From positions 1 to 40,373 of the forward strand of contig CAYVLB010000002.1 in NCBI GenBank assembly GCA_964452325.1: 40,373 nt of DNA, written 5' to 3'. Below, piece after piece: positions 1 through 7,140 of this stretch. Position 1 is the first letter of the stretch; every line of letters begins with the position of its first letter. This DNA is from JALVCQ01 sp964452325. Its GTDB lineage: Bacteria; Bacteroidota; Bacteroidia; JAADEI01; JALVCQ01. Both the position numbers and the translations under genes were made by a program. The notes beneath the pieces are model-generated. The model saw nothing but the letters and a program-made list of their open reading frames with translations. It did no database searches and was not told where the DNA came from.

Positions 1-157
1 ACCAGAGTATCTATCATGCGCAGTTGATATCATCCCATCGTTCTGACCCAAAAGGAAACTAAATAAGGCATGGAAAGTAGGGCAACGAGCTGAATTATTG
101 TTATAGTAGCATACCCCATAGAAAAAGTGATTGAGAAATAGGAGGGGGAGGGCCATA
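1..157. other. Left-edge region without a clear gene
   Basis: One plus frame is open from the window edge to a TAA at 60-62 and would encode 19 residues (ending SDPKGN). It could be the tail of an upstream gene, but it is too short to identify. The rest up to maf shows no recognisable gene or TAnnTTTG element. The purine-rich tract at 140-152 looks like a ribosome binding site for maf. Confidence 0.3.
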
Positions 158-781
158 ATGTTATTTTCTCTTAAAGCTATGGTGTCATATCATCGGCTAT
201 TATTAGGATCTTCGTCACCTCGACGACGTCAGTTGATCGAATCCGTAGGCATTCCGATCTCGAGAATAATTGTTCCCCTGATGGATGAGGGTTTGCCTTC
301 AAGTGTTTCACCCGATCGGGGCGTTGCGCATTTAGCACAACAAAAAGCAATGTGGATACGCCGACATTTTCCTCCGACACCCGATGAAGTATTGCTAACG
401 GCAGATACCGTTGTTGTACTCGATGGAACAATCTTGGGGAAGCCTTCTTCGGAAGCCGAAGCATGGTCCATGCTTCGGCTTCTTTCCGGGCGAACCCATC
501 AAGTGCTCACGGCTGTGGAGATTCAATGGCAGACGGGATCCAGTCGTTTTATCGATGAAGCACTTGTTACTTTTCGCCGCCTCTCCGATGATGAAATCCG
601 GTACTATGTGGGGATCAACGGCCCCTTCGATAAGGCTGGTGCCTATGGAGCCCAGGACTGGCTAGGTCGCATAGGTATCCGACGTATCGAGGGCTCCTTC
701 TACACGGTGATGGGCCTTCCCATCGATCGTGTATACGCTGTCTGGAAACAACTTACTGGACAACCCATTGCCCCGCAGTAA
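158..781 (+). CDS. maf: Maf-family nucleoside triphosphate pyrophosphatase
   Basis: The protein should hydrolyse non-canonical or modified NTPs (the dTTP/UTP/m7GTP type activity known for Maf proteins) to the monophosphate and pyrophosphate in the cytoplasm. Family signatures are visible: the N-terminal substrate loop GSSSPRRRQL, the TADTVV motif with its catalytic aspartate, and LGKP followed by a LSGRTHQVLTA segment. The C-terminal half has the family's GPFDKAGAYGAQD stretch. The length of about 207 residues is usual for the family. I chose the ATG at 158 because a strong purine tract (140-152) lies just upstream; an ATG at 179 (starting MVSYHRLLLG) would also give a complete domain, and a TTG at 131 is possible but less likely. 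The 3' end overlaps the convergent sorting-domain fragment by 29 bp. Confidence 0.93.
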   Translation: MLFSLKAMVSYHRLLLGSSSPRRRQLIESVGIPISRIIVPLMDEGLPSSVSPDRGVAHLAQQKAMWIRRHFPPTPDEVLLTADTVVVLDGTILGKPSSEAEAWSMLRLLSGRTHQVLTAVEIQWQTGSSRFIDEALVTFRRLSDDEIRYYVGINGPFDKAGAYGAQDWLGRIGIRRIEGSFYTVMGLPIDRVYAVWKQLTGQPIAPQ

Positions 782-985
782 TTCGCTGCCCTTCTGGCAT
801 ACGCAGTTGGTAGATATAACTCCCTGAGGCAGGTGGTGTCCATGGAATCACCCGATTATCGGCCACCAACCGACGCTGCAATACTTCCTGTCCCGATGGA
901 GTGTAAATAGACAATATAACAACCGGATGCTGCATAGGCCATGCCTCAATGCGGATATGCCCTGCAGAATAGCTGACCCGTACAT
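753..985 (-). CDS. C-terminal T9SS sorting domain of a secreted protein (5' end lost in assembly gap)
   Basis: The reading frame is open from the N run at 986 down to a TAA at 753-755 and has no stop on the gap side, so it is the 3' part of a longer gene. It encodes about 77 residues with the pattern of a T9SS type A sorting domain: HIRIEAWP, then LSIYTPSGQEV (strand plus turn), then SGSYIYQLRMPEGQRITAGQWVVQ at the end. These domains direct outer-membrane translocation and are then cleaved. An internal ATG at 935 would give a 60-residue open frame, but the domain clearly extends upstream of it. It most likely belongs to the secreted protein encoded at 1014-2207, just across the gap, in a different frame. 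Confidence 0.7.
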
Positions 986-995
986 NNNNNNNNNN
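986..995. other. Assembly gap (10 N)
   Basis: Ten consecutive Ns. The round number suggests a placeholder, so the true length is unknown. The gap separates the body and the sorting domain of what is probably one T9SS cargo gene. Confidence 0.97.
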
Positions 996-1013
996 CTCGT
1001 CATCATATAAGGC

Positions 1014-2207
1014 CTATCGTTGACCCGTCACGGTGGATGCATACACATTATCTACTTGGAGCCACCGCCCCCCTGATGCCGTCTTAAGGCCGAATAGCAA
1101 ATTAAGACTGTCTGGCTGAAGTGGGACCGCTAACTGGAAAGTATCGGATGTGTAAGAAGCAGTGGAAGGTGATAGGACCTTAAGCAGCGGAGTGGTAGAA
1201 GTTTGTCCTACTTTCAGGAACAATACGGCCGCCGCAGTGTCCTTTGCCCCTAAAGGAGAAGTCTTGTAGTCAAAAGCAATGGCGTTGATGGGCGACGCAA
1301 AATTGACTCCTACTAGTGGTGGAGGAAACATGCCGCTCATCAACGAGAAATCCCCCATGTGAATAAATGCCACCGTATCTTCTTGCTGGGGCGAATCTCC
1401 TTCAAACGGTTGCGGTATTAGTCGAACCGCATAATTCCCTACCGATGCATCAGTGGTAGGAAGCATTCGATGCATCATAGAGTCTTCGACGAACCATGAA
1501 ATATCAAAAGATTGTGAGGGGGGAGGCGGCGAAAAAGTCTCTGTGACCACATATGGAGTCGCAGGCAGGCCGTCCCATCCCTCCGGTCGGGTGGTTGCCA
1601 TTGGGAGCCATTGCTCAAACCCTGCATTGGGCAATGCATTACCATCAATAAACATCGAATCGATCAGCAATATCGAATTAGGATCTAATCCGCTCCCAAT
1701 CAGGATGAGGACGCCATTAGAGCTCCCTAAGGTGAAAATGGTTGTGTCTAACGATATGTTAGTGGAGGTTGGGGTGATCGAAAATCCACCAAATCCGACT
1801 ACAGAGGTATTGTTGAGCAGCGCTACGATGATGCTCGCAGTGTCGTTTGTAGCAGTATATTGGAGGCGCGTGCGGAAATTGTGAATTCCTGGGGAGAGTG
1901 GGTAATTTTCCAGTTTCAGCCCCATCATACCCCTCACAGTATCACCGTCTGGGGTAAGCCACGAACGAACCATCAGCGAATAATTTCCAGCAATTGCATT
2001 GGTAGAACGTCCTGTTAAGATGGGTAACGTGTCCATTCGCAATAATCGTCGATACGCATCAAAAGACACCCATTTGGTATATCCGGCCGGCGCATAGTAA
2101 AATGTGTCATTCGTCCAGTTTTCAAAACTTGCATTTGGAATCTGACTCCATGCGGCCGTCGGCATAAGAGCTCCCAGAAAACACCATATGGAAACTGATT
2201 TTTTCAT
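1014..2207 (-). CDS. Secreted two-module beta-sandwich protein, probable T9SS cargo
   Basis: The 397-residue product starts with a signal peptide (KKSVSIWCFLGALMPTAAWS, then QIPN). It has two modules that each open with a similar phrase: IPNASFENW near residue 23 and LPNAGFEQW near residue 191. Openings of this kind are common in secreted Bacteroidota proteins annotated as carbohydrate-binding-like or PCMD-like beta sandwiches; I infer an extracellular binding role but see no catalytic motif. The frame ends in TAG at 1014-1016, only 18 bp from the N gap. Shifting one base near the end (after TVTG) gives an open frame reading NDRPYMMT straight into the gap, beyond which lies a T9SS sorting domain. 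The stop is therefore probably an artefact or a frameshift, and the intact gene would run from 2207 to 753. It is transcribed divergently from the gene at 2576. Confidence 0.72.
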   Translation of the reverse strand: MKKSVSIWCFLGALMPTAAWSQIPNASFENWTNDTFYYAPAGYTKWVSFDAYRRLLRMDTLPILTGRSTNAIAGNYSLMVRSWLTPDGDTVRGMMGLKLENYPLSPGIHNFRTRLQYTATNDTASIIVALLNNTSVVGFGGFSITPTSTNISLDTTIFTLGSSNGVLILIGSGLDPNSILLIDSMFIDGNALPNAGFEQWLPMATTRPEGWDGLPATPYVVTETFSPPPPSQSFDISWFVEDSMMHRMLPTTDASVGNYAVRLIPQPFEGDSPQQEDTVAFIHMGDFSLMSGMFPPPLVGVNFASPINAIAFDYKTSPLGAKDTAAAVLFLKVGQTSTTPLLKVLSPSTASYTSDTFQLAVPLQPDSLNLLFGLKTASGGRWLQVDNVYASTVTGQR

Positions 2208-2262
2208 GACCGTACTTGCTTTAACTTTAAGATTTATAAGGATGCTACTTTAACGCATTGAG

Positions 2263-2307
2263 GTGTGTGATAGTTTCCTTAAACTTAATTATCATTAAAT
2301 CACACAC
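2263..2307. repeat. Perfect 9-bp inverted repeat with nested small hairpin
   Basis: GTGTGTGAT at 2263-2271 is the exact reverse complement of ATCACACAC at 2299-2307, with 27 bp between. Inside the spacer AGTTT (2272-2276) can pair with AAACT (2281-2285). It lies about 55 bp upstream of the minus-strand start at 2207 and about 270 bp upstream of the plus-strand start. It could be an operator for a dimeric regulator or an RNA hairpin in the leader of the minus-strand gene. There is no T-tract, so a terminator is unlikely. Confidence 0.45.
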
Positions 2308-2545
2308 TAATTTGCAAAGCCTCCAATAAAATGATTAGAGCGCGTCGATACTGCCGCAAACTTGAATAGATTTTCTGGCTTCTTGATAAGATCAAAGAAG
2401 TAAGTCGTAAAAAGTAGACTCATAAGCACAATTTTGCAACGTACCAAGTTATATATTGCTAATTGTCAAATGCCTGGATAAAAGGTAAATGTGGCTTTGA
2501 TTGAAAAAAAATTTTATGGAATTTCGTTAGTAAGACCAAGGTTAT

Positions 2546-2553
2546 TACATTTG
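2546..2553 (+). promoter_or_regulatory. Bacteroidota-type -7 element (TACATTTG) for the OmpA/TPR gene
   Basis: TACATTTG fits the TAnnTTTG consensus. Transcription would start near 2560, giving a short leader before the ATG at 2576 that contains AAGGAG. The expected -33 TTTG is only approximated by TTTC at 2522-2525, about 20 bp upstream. Confidence 0.5.
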
Positions 2554-2575
2554 CACCTGCAAAAGGAGTTGAATT

Positions 2576-4492
2576 ATGCATATGCATGTTTGGAATGGCG
2601 GCCGAAGCGGCCGATTGGTAATGGCACTGGGTGCCGTGTTTTATTTGATGGGGTGGGGATGTAAGAGTATTAAGAAACAGGCAGAAACCTTCGAAGAAAA
2701 GGTTCAGATTTCTACGGAAAAACCTATTGTGGAGGTGCGGGGAGATTCCATTGAGATTCCTGCCAAAGTCAAACTTGCTCCTAAATACCTTTATCCGCAA
2801 TCTACATTGCGACTTTCCTTTATTATGAAGTACCAAGGTCGGGAAATTGGCCAGAAACCGCTTAAGGAATTGAAAGTGCGTGGCCCCAAGGCGCGTGTGG
2901 AAGATACGGCCAGTTACATAACGATCGATCCTAAAGAAGGCAAAACGTTTACCTATCGGGAAGTGTTGCCCTATGATGATAATTATAAGAAAATGCAGGT
3001 GGACGTGTTGCCGAACCTGAAACTGGAGTCGGAATATGATGATGCCGCCGATTTATGTTATACTGTGGAGCCGCGCAAGTTACTCATGGGTGTGATCACT
3101 ACTCCTCTAACAGTGCACCCTTCATACGATGTCTTATTGGGAGGGCTTTCGGAGTCGCACCGGATGCATATTCAAGAAGGGGAAGAAAGTGCTGCGAAAC
3201 GTAACATTTTCGATCATTGGAAAAAAGGCCCGTATAGCATGGCCGCAGCTCATCCTGACTATCGAGCAGAAAAAGAGTTCAAGCCCGCTGAAAAGTATCC
3301 TACCGAGGCCATTTTCTTTGAAATCAACAAGTGGAAGCTGCGTCGTTCAGAGATTCAGAAAAAAGAAGTGCAAGAAATCCTTGCCTTGGCACAAGATACC
3401 AACTTGGAGGTGCGCAAGGTGTTAATTAAGGGGTATGCCTCGCCGGATGGACCCCAAGATTGGAATGTAACACTATCCCGGAATCGGGCGAAAGTAGTGG
3501 CCAACTTTGTGAGTCGTGAGCTGCGTCGGCGTGGATTGCAACAGGCGCGCGTGCCGGATTTCTTTGAACAAATCAACACGCCCGAAGACTGGGAAGGCCT
3601 GCGTCGGGAAATAGAGCGATCAAGCTTGCCAGCTAATCAAAAGCAGGCGGTGCTGAGCATTTTGGCATCCAATATGTCGTTGGATGAGAAAGAAGCGGCC
3701 CTTCGTAAAGCGGATGCATGGCAGGCATTAGTGGATATTTACCTTCCGCGGTTGCGTCGTAGTGAGATCGTTGTGGTGGTAAAAGGGCAAATGCGCAAAC
3801 TCGAAGACGTGATGAAAGTCGGCGAAGAAAACTTGTCGGATCTGTCCAAGTCGGAATTGCTTTTGTATGCTTATTACACAAAAGATCCAGCTAAAAAGCG
3901 TGCTGCTTACCAAGAGTATCAAAAACGGGCACCGCAGTCGTGGGTAGGCTATAACAATGAAGGTGTTACGTATTTGTTAGAGGGTGATTATGAGCGAGCC
4001 AAGGAACGGCTGGAATGGACACGCCGTCAATTTGGGGATAACGATACCATCATTAACAACTTGGGGATTGCCTATGCCGAGTTGAAAGATTACGAACGTG
4101 CCATTGACTTGTTCGAACAAGCAGAACGTGGGGGGCTTCCTGAAGGCAACAATAAAGGGATTACCTACATCAAGAAGGGAGATTACGAGTCAGCCATAAC
4201 CGCCTTCCCACCGAAACAATGCGATTATAATACAGCTTTGGCGTATACGTTATTGGGCGAATATGACAAAGCGCTGGCAAAACTTGAATGTGTCAGTGAT
4301 AAGGCGGCCGATCATTATTACTTGCGGGCAGTTATCGGCGCCCGTAAAGGGGATAAAGAGTTGTTGTCTACGAGCTTGGCTCGGGCAATTGAGCTGGACC
4401 CAGAATTGGCTGATGTCGCTAGTGAAGATCTTGAATTTTATAGCTATTGGAATACTCCAGAATTTAAAGTAGCGGTTTCGAAGAAGAAGTAG
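2576..4492 (+). CDS. OmpA-like / TPR lipoprotein
   Basis: The product has 638 residues. It begins with a hydrophobic stretch and a possible lipobox Cys at residue 29 (LMGWGC), preceded by a 15-residue basic N-terminus; the lipobox is imperfect because of the Trp. Residues about 50-200 form a beta-rich region of unknown type. Residues about 245-320 resemble an OmpA-like peptidoglycan-binding domain: EAIFFEINKWKLR, then LIKGYASPDGPQDWN and LSRNRAKVVANFV. The C-terminal third contains tetratricopeptide repeats (for example YNNEGVTYLLEGDYERAKERL and NLGIAYAELKDYERAIDLFEQA). I infer an envelope-anchored scaffold tying an outer-membrane assembly to the cell wall. The start is supported by AAGGAG 8 bp upstream. 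The next gene, another lipoprotein, begins 58 bp downstream and is probably cotranscribed, ending at the terminator at 5489. Confidence 0.8.
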   Translation: MHMHVWNGGRSGRLVMALGAVFYLMGWGCKSIKKQAETFEEKVQISTEKPIVEVRGDSIEIPAKVKLAPKYLYPQSTLRLSFIMKYQGREIGQKPLKELKVRGPKARVEDTASYITIDPKEGKTFTYREVLPYDDNYKKMQVDVLPNLKLESEYDDAADLCYTVEPRKLLMGVITTPLTVHPSYDVLLGGLSESHRMHIQEGEESAAKRNIFDHWKKGPYSMAAAHPDYRAEKEFKPAEKYPTEAIFFEINKWKLRRSEIQKKEVQEILALAQDTNLEVRKVLIKGYASPDGPQDWNVTLSRNRAKVVANFVSRELRRRGLQQARVPDFFEQINTPEDWEGLRREIERSSLPANQKQAVLSILASNMSLDEKEAALRKADAWQALVDIYLPRLRRSEIVVVVKGQMRKLEDVMKVGEENLSDLSKSELLLYAYYTKDPAKKRAAYQEYQKRAPQSWVGYNNEGVTYLLEGDYERAKERLEWTRRQFGDNDTIINNLGIAYAELKDYERAIDLFEQAERGGLPEGNNKGITYIKKGDYESAITAFPPKQCDYNTALAYTLLGEYDKALAKLECVSDKAADHYYLRAVIGARKGDKELLSTSLARAIELDPELADVASEDLEFYSYWNTPEFKVAVSKKK

Positions 4493-4550
4493 CGTTTAGG
4501 AAGTAGGTTTTTTTATTGCAAGCAATTTCAAATCAAAATAAACTATCACC

Positions 4551-5468
4551 ATGAAGCGAATAGGTACGGCCCTTGTGATGGCTTTGGGAATGAGTAGCAT
4601 CCTTTGGGTGGGATGTGAAAAAGACAATCCTGACGATCAGGGAGGAATTGTTCGTCCAGAGGTAACGATCGAGCGGATGGCTCCTGCTACTGGCGAGATA
4701 CCCAGTGGGTATGCTGAGATCGGCAAAGAAGTTACCGTTAAGGTCAAAGTAACTTCGAATATTGAAGTTGCTACGATTTCGATGAAAGTAACCATTGGAG
4801 GGTATTCGCAAACGGTGATTGGAGATACGGACTTGAATATTTTTGAATATACTTATGAGATCCCCTATGTATTGCCTACAGGTGATACGTTAGGGGTAGG
4901 AGACGTGCTTAGTTTTAAAGTAACTGCCACCGATAAGAACAATAACGACGGAACGGCAAGTCTCGACTTAAAGTTAGGAAACAAGCTGGCGATATACTCT
5001 AAGAATCCTCAAACCCAGGAGTCGTTCCGAATCTGGCACAAGTTTAGTCAGGGGGCGGGGGCTTTTGATCTGAAAAACCTCGTTCCGAAGACCGTGAATG
5101 ATGCAGATCAAGAAAAGGATATGGAAGATGCTTCCCAAGTAGGCGCTCCGGTCACGGGTGATATTTGGGCTGGCTATGATGATAATAACGGCACCATCAT
5201 TAACAAGACGAAATTTGTCAAGTTGAGTGGTAAAACCCTTGCTAACTTTGTATTGGATGCGCAAATTCGGGATGCTTATATGAATGCTTCGACAGCTCCC
5301 GTAAGTAAAATCAAGGTGATGGATGGTGACCTTTACGCTGTTAAGTTACGAGGGCAAGAGGAATATGTGTTGCTACATATTAAGGAAGTTAACACTACCG
5401 ACGACTCGAAAACATCGGCCAGTAACAAGGGATACGTCGAATTTGAGGTAAGTTCTGCAATTTATTAA
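4551..5468 (+). CDS. Lipoprotein of unknown function
   Basis: The 305-residue product has a signal sequence ending at a lipobox-like WVGC with Cys22, followed by an acidic linker (EKDNPDDQ). After that comes a beta-strand-rich region (residues about 35-145) with Ig-like character, for example EVTVKVKVTSNIEVATISMKVTI. The second half (AIYSKNPQTQESFRIWHKF onward) resembles no family I can name. Acidic residues after the lipid Cys can act as surface-export signals in Bacteroidota, so it may be exposed at the cell surface. It follows the OmpA/TPR lipoprotein and precedes a strong terminator, so the two probably act in the same envelope structure. A function cannot be assigned from sequence alone. 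Confidence 0.8.
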   Translation: MKRIGTALVMALGMSSILWVGCEKDNPDDQGGIVRPEVTIERMAPATGEIPSGYAEIGKEVTVKVKVTSNIEVATISMKVTIGGYSQTVIGDTDLNIFEYTYEIPYVLPTGDTLGVGDVLSFKVTATDKNNNDGTASLDLKLGNKLAIYSKNPQTQESFRIWHKFSQGAGAFDLKNLVPKTVNDADQEKDMEDASQVGAPVTGDIWAGYDDNNGTIINKTKFVKLSGKTLANFVLDAQIRDAYMNASTAPVSKIKVMDGDLYAVKLRGQEEYVLLHIKEVNTTDDSKTSASNKGYVEFEVSSAIY

Positions 5469-5488
5469 TGATTGTTGGGGTTAGTTTG

Positions 5489-5526
5489 AAAGCCCCCTTG
5501 TTCCTTTTCTGGAGCAAGGGGGCTTT
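5489..5526 (+). terminator. Strong intrinsic terminator after the lipoprotein pair
   Basis: A 16-bp stem can form: AAAGCCCCCTTG at 5489-5500 pairs with CAAGGGGGCTTT at 5515-5526, extended by TTCC/GGAG with one T:G wobble around a 6-base loop at 5505-5510. The stem is followed by ACTTTTGTAA, a modest T-rich tail. It sits 20 bp after the stop at 5468. Confidence 0.85.
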
Positions 5527-5533
5527 ACTTTTG
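5526..5533 (+). promoter_or_regulatory. Bacteroidota-type -7 element (TACTTTTG) for the thioesterase-yihY unit
   Basis: TACTTTTG matches TAnnTTTG. It begins at the last base of the upstream terminator, so the two units are packed back to back. The predicted transcription start is near 5540, 20 bp before the ATG at 5560. The -33 element is not clear. Confidence 0.5.
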
Positions 5534-5559
5534 TAACCAATCTTTAAGGGCGACGGGGC

Positions 5560-5979
5560 ATGTATGCTCATCAGACTACATTGCGGGTCCGATATGCAGA
5601 TACGGATCGAATGGATCAGGTGTATTACGGTCGGTATGCTGAGTTTTTCGAGATGGGAAGGGTGGAAGCAATGCGCAATTTGGGAATCAGCTATCGGGAA
5701 TTGGAGGAAATGGGGGTTTTACTACCGGTCATAGAGTGGCGGGTGCGCTATTTGCTGCCTTTAACTTATGATGAGCTGCTGAGGATTGAGACCATTATTC
5801 CTGAAATGCCGACTGCTCGGATTCGCTTTTTATATCGCATCTTGAATTCCGAAGGGCGTTTGGCAGCTGATGGAGAAACAACGCTGGTGTTTGTTCGTGC
5901 AAATGATCGGAGGGTGATCCGATCACCACATCGATTGCGCGAGGCGTTGGCACCTTATTTTAAGGGGGGGGATCAGTGA
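5560..5979 (+). CDS. Acyl-CoA thioesterase, YbgC/4HBT hot-dog fold
   Basis: This 139-residue protein matches the usual length of the 4-hydroxybenzoyl-CoA thioesterase (4HBT) superfamily. The N-terminal block YADTDRMDQVYYGRYAEF corresponds to the catalytic segment of YbgC-type enzymes, with Asp16 at the position of the catalytic aspartate. The rest alternates strands as expected for a hot dog (LPVIEWRVRYLLPL, LRIETII, IRFLYRIL, ETTLVFV). It should hydrolyse acyl-CoA (or acyl-ACP) thioesters in the cytoplasm; the substrate cannot be read from sequence. Its stop overlaps the GTG start of yihY, so the two are translationally coupled. Confidence 0.9.
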   Translation: MYAHQTTLRVRYADTDRMDQVYYGRYAEFFEMGRVEAMRNLGISYRELEEMGVLLPVIEWRVRYLLPLTYDELLRIETIIPEMPTARIRFLYRILNSEGRLAADGETTLVFVRANDRRVIRSPHRLREALAPYFKGGDQ

Positions 5980-6908
5980 TTCGCCTGTTCCGTCGATATC
6001 CTTTGCTTTTATACATGCTTCAATGGTTAAAACGGGTTTCACTGCCGGGGTTTCGTGGCATCCCAGTCTATTTTGCAATACGTTTTTATTTTCATCAGTT
6101 ATTGGACGAATCAATTAACCTAAAAGCATCTGCCATTGCATTCAATCTGTTTTTGGGAACGATCCCTGCATTGATGTTTTTGTTAAGTCTGCTGCCCTAT
6201 CTCTCGATAGGAATGATCGAGGTGTACATTATGGATGCCATACGTGAGGGGCTGCCGAGCGATGTGGCACCTTTGATTGCGGTTACAGTTCATGATGTGT
6301 TAGCCACTAAACGGGGAGGGCTTTTGTCATTTACGCTATTGATTGCCCTTTATTTTGCTTCGAATGGGGTGTATGCCATGATTGAGACCTTTGATATTCA
6401 TGACCCCCGTTCATTTATTACAAAGCGGATTCGTGCCATCTGGATGACGTTAGCGATTATGTTTTTCTCAGTGTTGACGATTGGCATCTACTGGGCATTT
6501 GAGCTGTTATTGGGATGGATGACAGTACGGGTCGAAGGTTTTGATATAATCGCTATCTGGGGAGTACGGATAATGAAGTATGTACTTACAATGGGCTTTA
6601 TCAGTCTTACCGTATCCTTTATATATTATTATGGACCGCGTCATTCAATGCGCTGGAAACGTTTCTCGCCTGGAGCTGTGCTAACGACACTATTGTTATT
6701 GATTACTTCGTGGGCAGTGGCTTACTATTTCGAACACTTTGCACGTTACAACTTGTTATATGGGTCGTTGGGAGGTCTCATTGCGCTGATGTTGTGGTTT
6801 TATTTCAATGCTGTGGCCATTGTGGTGGGATATGAATTGAACCGTGGCCTGATTCAGGCTCGCAATCAGTTAAAGTCCAAATATCGGGGATTTCGGCTGG
6901 GAAATTAG
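5976..6908 (+). CDS. YihY/BrkB-family inner-membrane protein
   Basis: The 310-residue product has the YihY/virulence factor BrkB pattern: an amphipathic N-terminus, then INLKASAIAFNLFLGTIPALMFLLSLLPYL, and about six membrane segments, including IWMTLAIMFFSVLTIGIYWAF and LGGLIALMLWFYFNAVAIVVGYELN near the end. The biochemical role of this family is not settled; early annotation as RNase BN is wrong. The start is GTG at 5976, overlapping the thioesterase stop by 4 bp. The gene ends 22 bp before the tRNA. Confidence 0.92.
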   Translation: MIRLFRRYPLLLYMLQWLKRVSLPGFRGIPVYFAIRFYFHQLLDESINLKASAIAFNLFLGTIPALMFLLSLLPYLSIGMIEVYIMDAIREGLPSDVAPLIAVTVHDVLATKRGGLLSFTLLIALYFASNGVYAMIETFDIHDPRSFITKRIRAIWMTLAIMFFSVLTIGIYWAFELLLGWMTVRVEGFDIIAIWGVRIMKYVLTMGFISLTVSFIYYYGPRHSMRWKRFSPGAVLTTLLLLITSWAVAYYFEHFARYNLLYGSLGGLIALMLWFYFNAVAIVVGYELNRGLIQARNQLKSKYRGFRLGN

Positions 6909-6930
6909 ATTTTTGCAGTGCCTCAACGTT

Positions 6931-7020
6931 GGAGGGGTGCCGGAGTGGTCGAACGGGTCGGTCTTGAAAACCGAAGATCCCATCCGGGATCCGAGGGTTC
7001 GAATCCCTCCCCCTCCGCCA
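6931..7020 (+). tRNA. tRNA-Ser (UGA anticodon)
   Basis: The acceptor stem GGAGGGG (6931-6937) pairs with CCCCTCC before discriminator G and an encoded CCA (7018-7020). The anticodon stem TCGGT/ACCGA (6958-6962/6970-6974) encloses the loop CTTGAAA with TGA at 6965-6967. The long variable arm contains the hairpin GATCCC-ATCC-GGGATC, as expected for class II serine tRNAs. The T arm is GAGGG-TTCGAAT-CCCTC. It reads UCA and, by wobble, other UCN codons. Confidence 0.97.
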
Positions 7021-7140
7021 ATTGGTATTCTGGGGGGAATTAGCTGTGCTGCTAAGGGCTGGAAGTGCTGATAAGTATGCAATCTGGGCAGAATTGATGT
7101 TGGTGGGGTTGAATGGGCTTTGCTTGGTCATATTTGTGGC

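Larger units (their letters stand above)
2208..2575. other. 368-bp divergent intergenic region
   Basis: This region separates two divergent envelope-protein genes and is visibly A/T-rich. It holds an inverted repeat at 2263-2307, a TAnnTTTG promoter element at 2546-2553 for the plus-strand gene, and an AAGGAG ribosome binding site just before 2576. I see no convincing small ORF and no structured RNA I can name. Confidence 0.6.

Noticed and set aside
2459..2836. 125-residue minus-strand frame over the intergenic region and the 5' end of the OmpA/TPR gene
   Set aside because: Most of it is antisense to a clear gene; no start signal or family resemblance.
4501..4540. Small hairpin ATTGCAAGCAAT after the OmpA/TPR gene
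   Set aside because: The stem is only five A/T-rich pairs and the T-run precedes it, so it is not a credible terminator; the next lipoprotein gene is likely cotranscribed.
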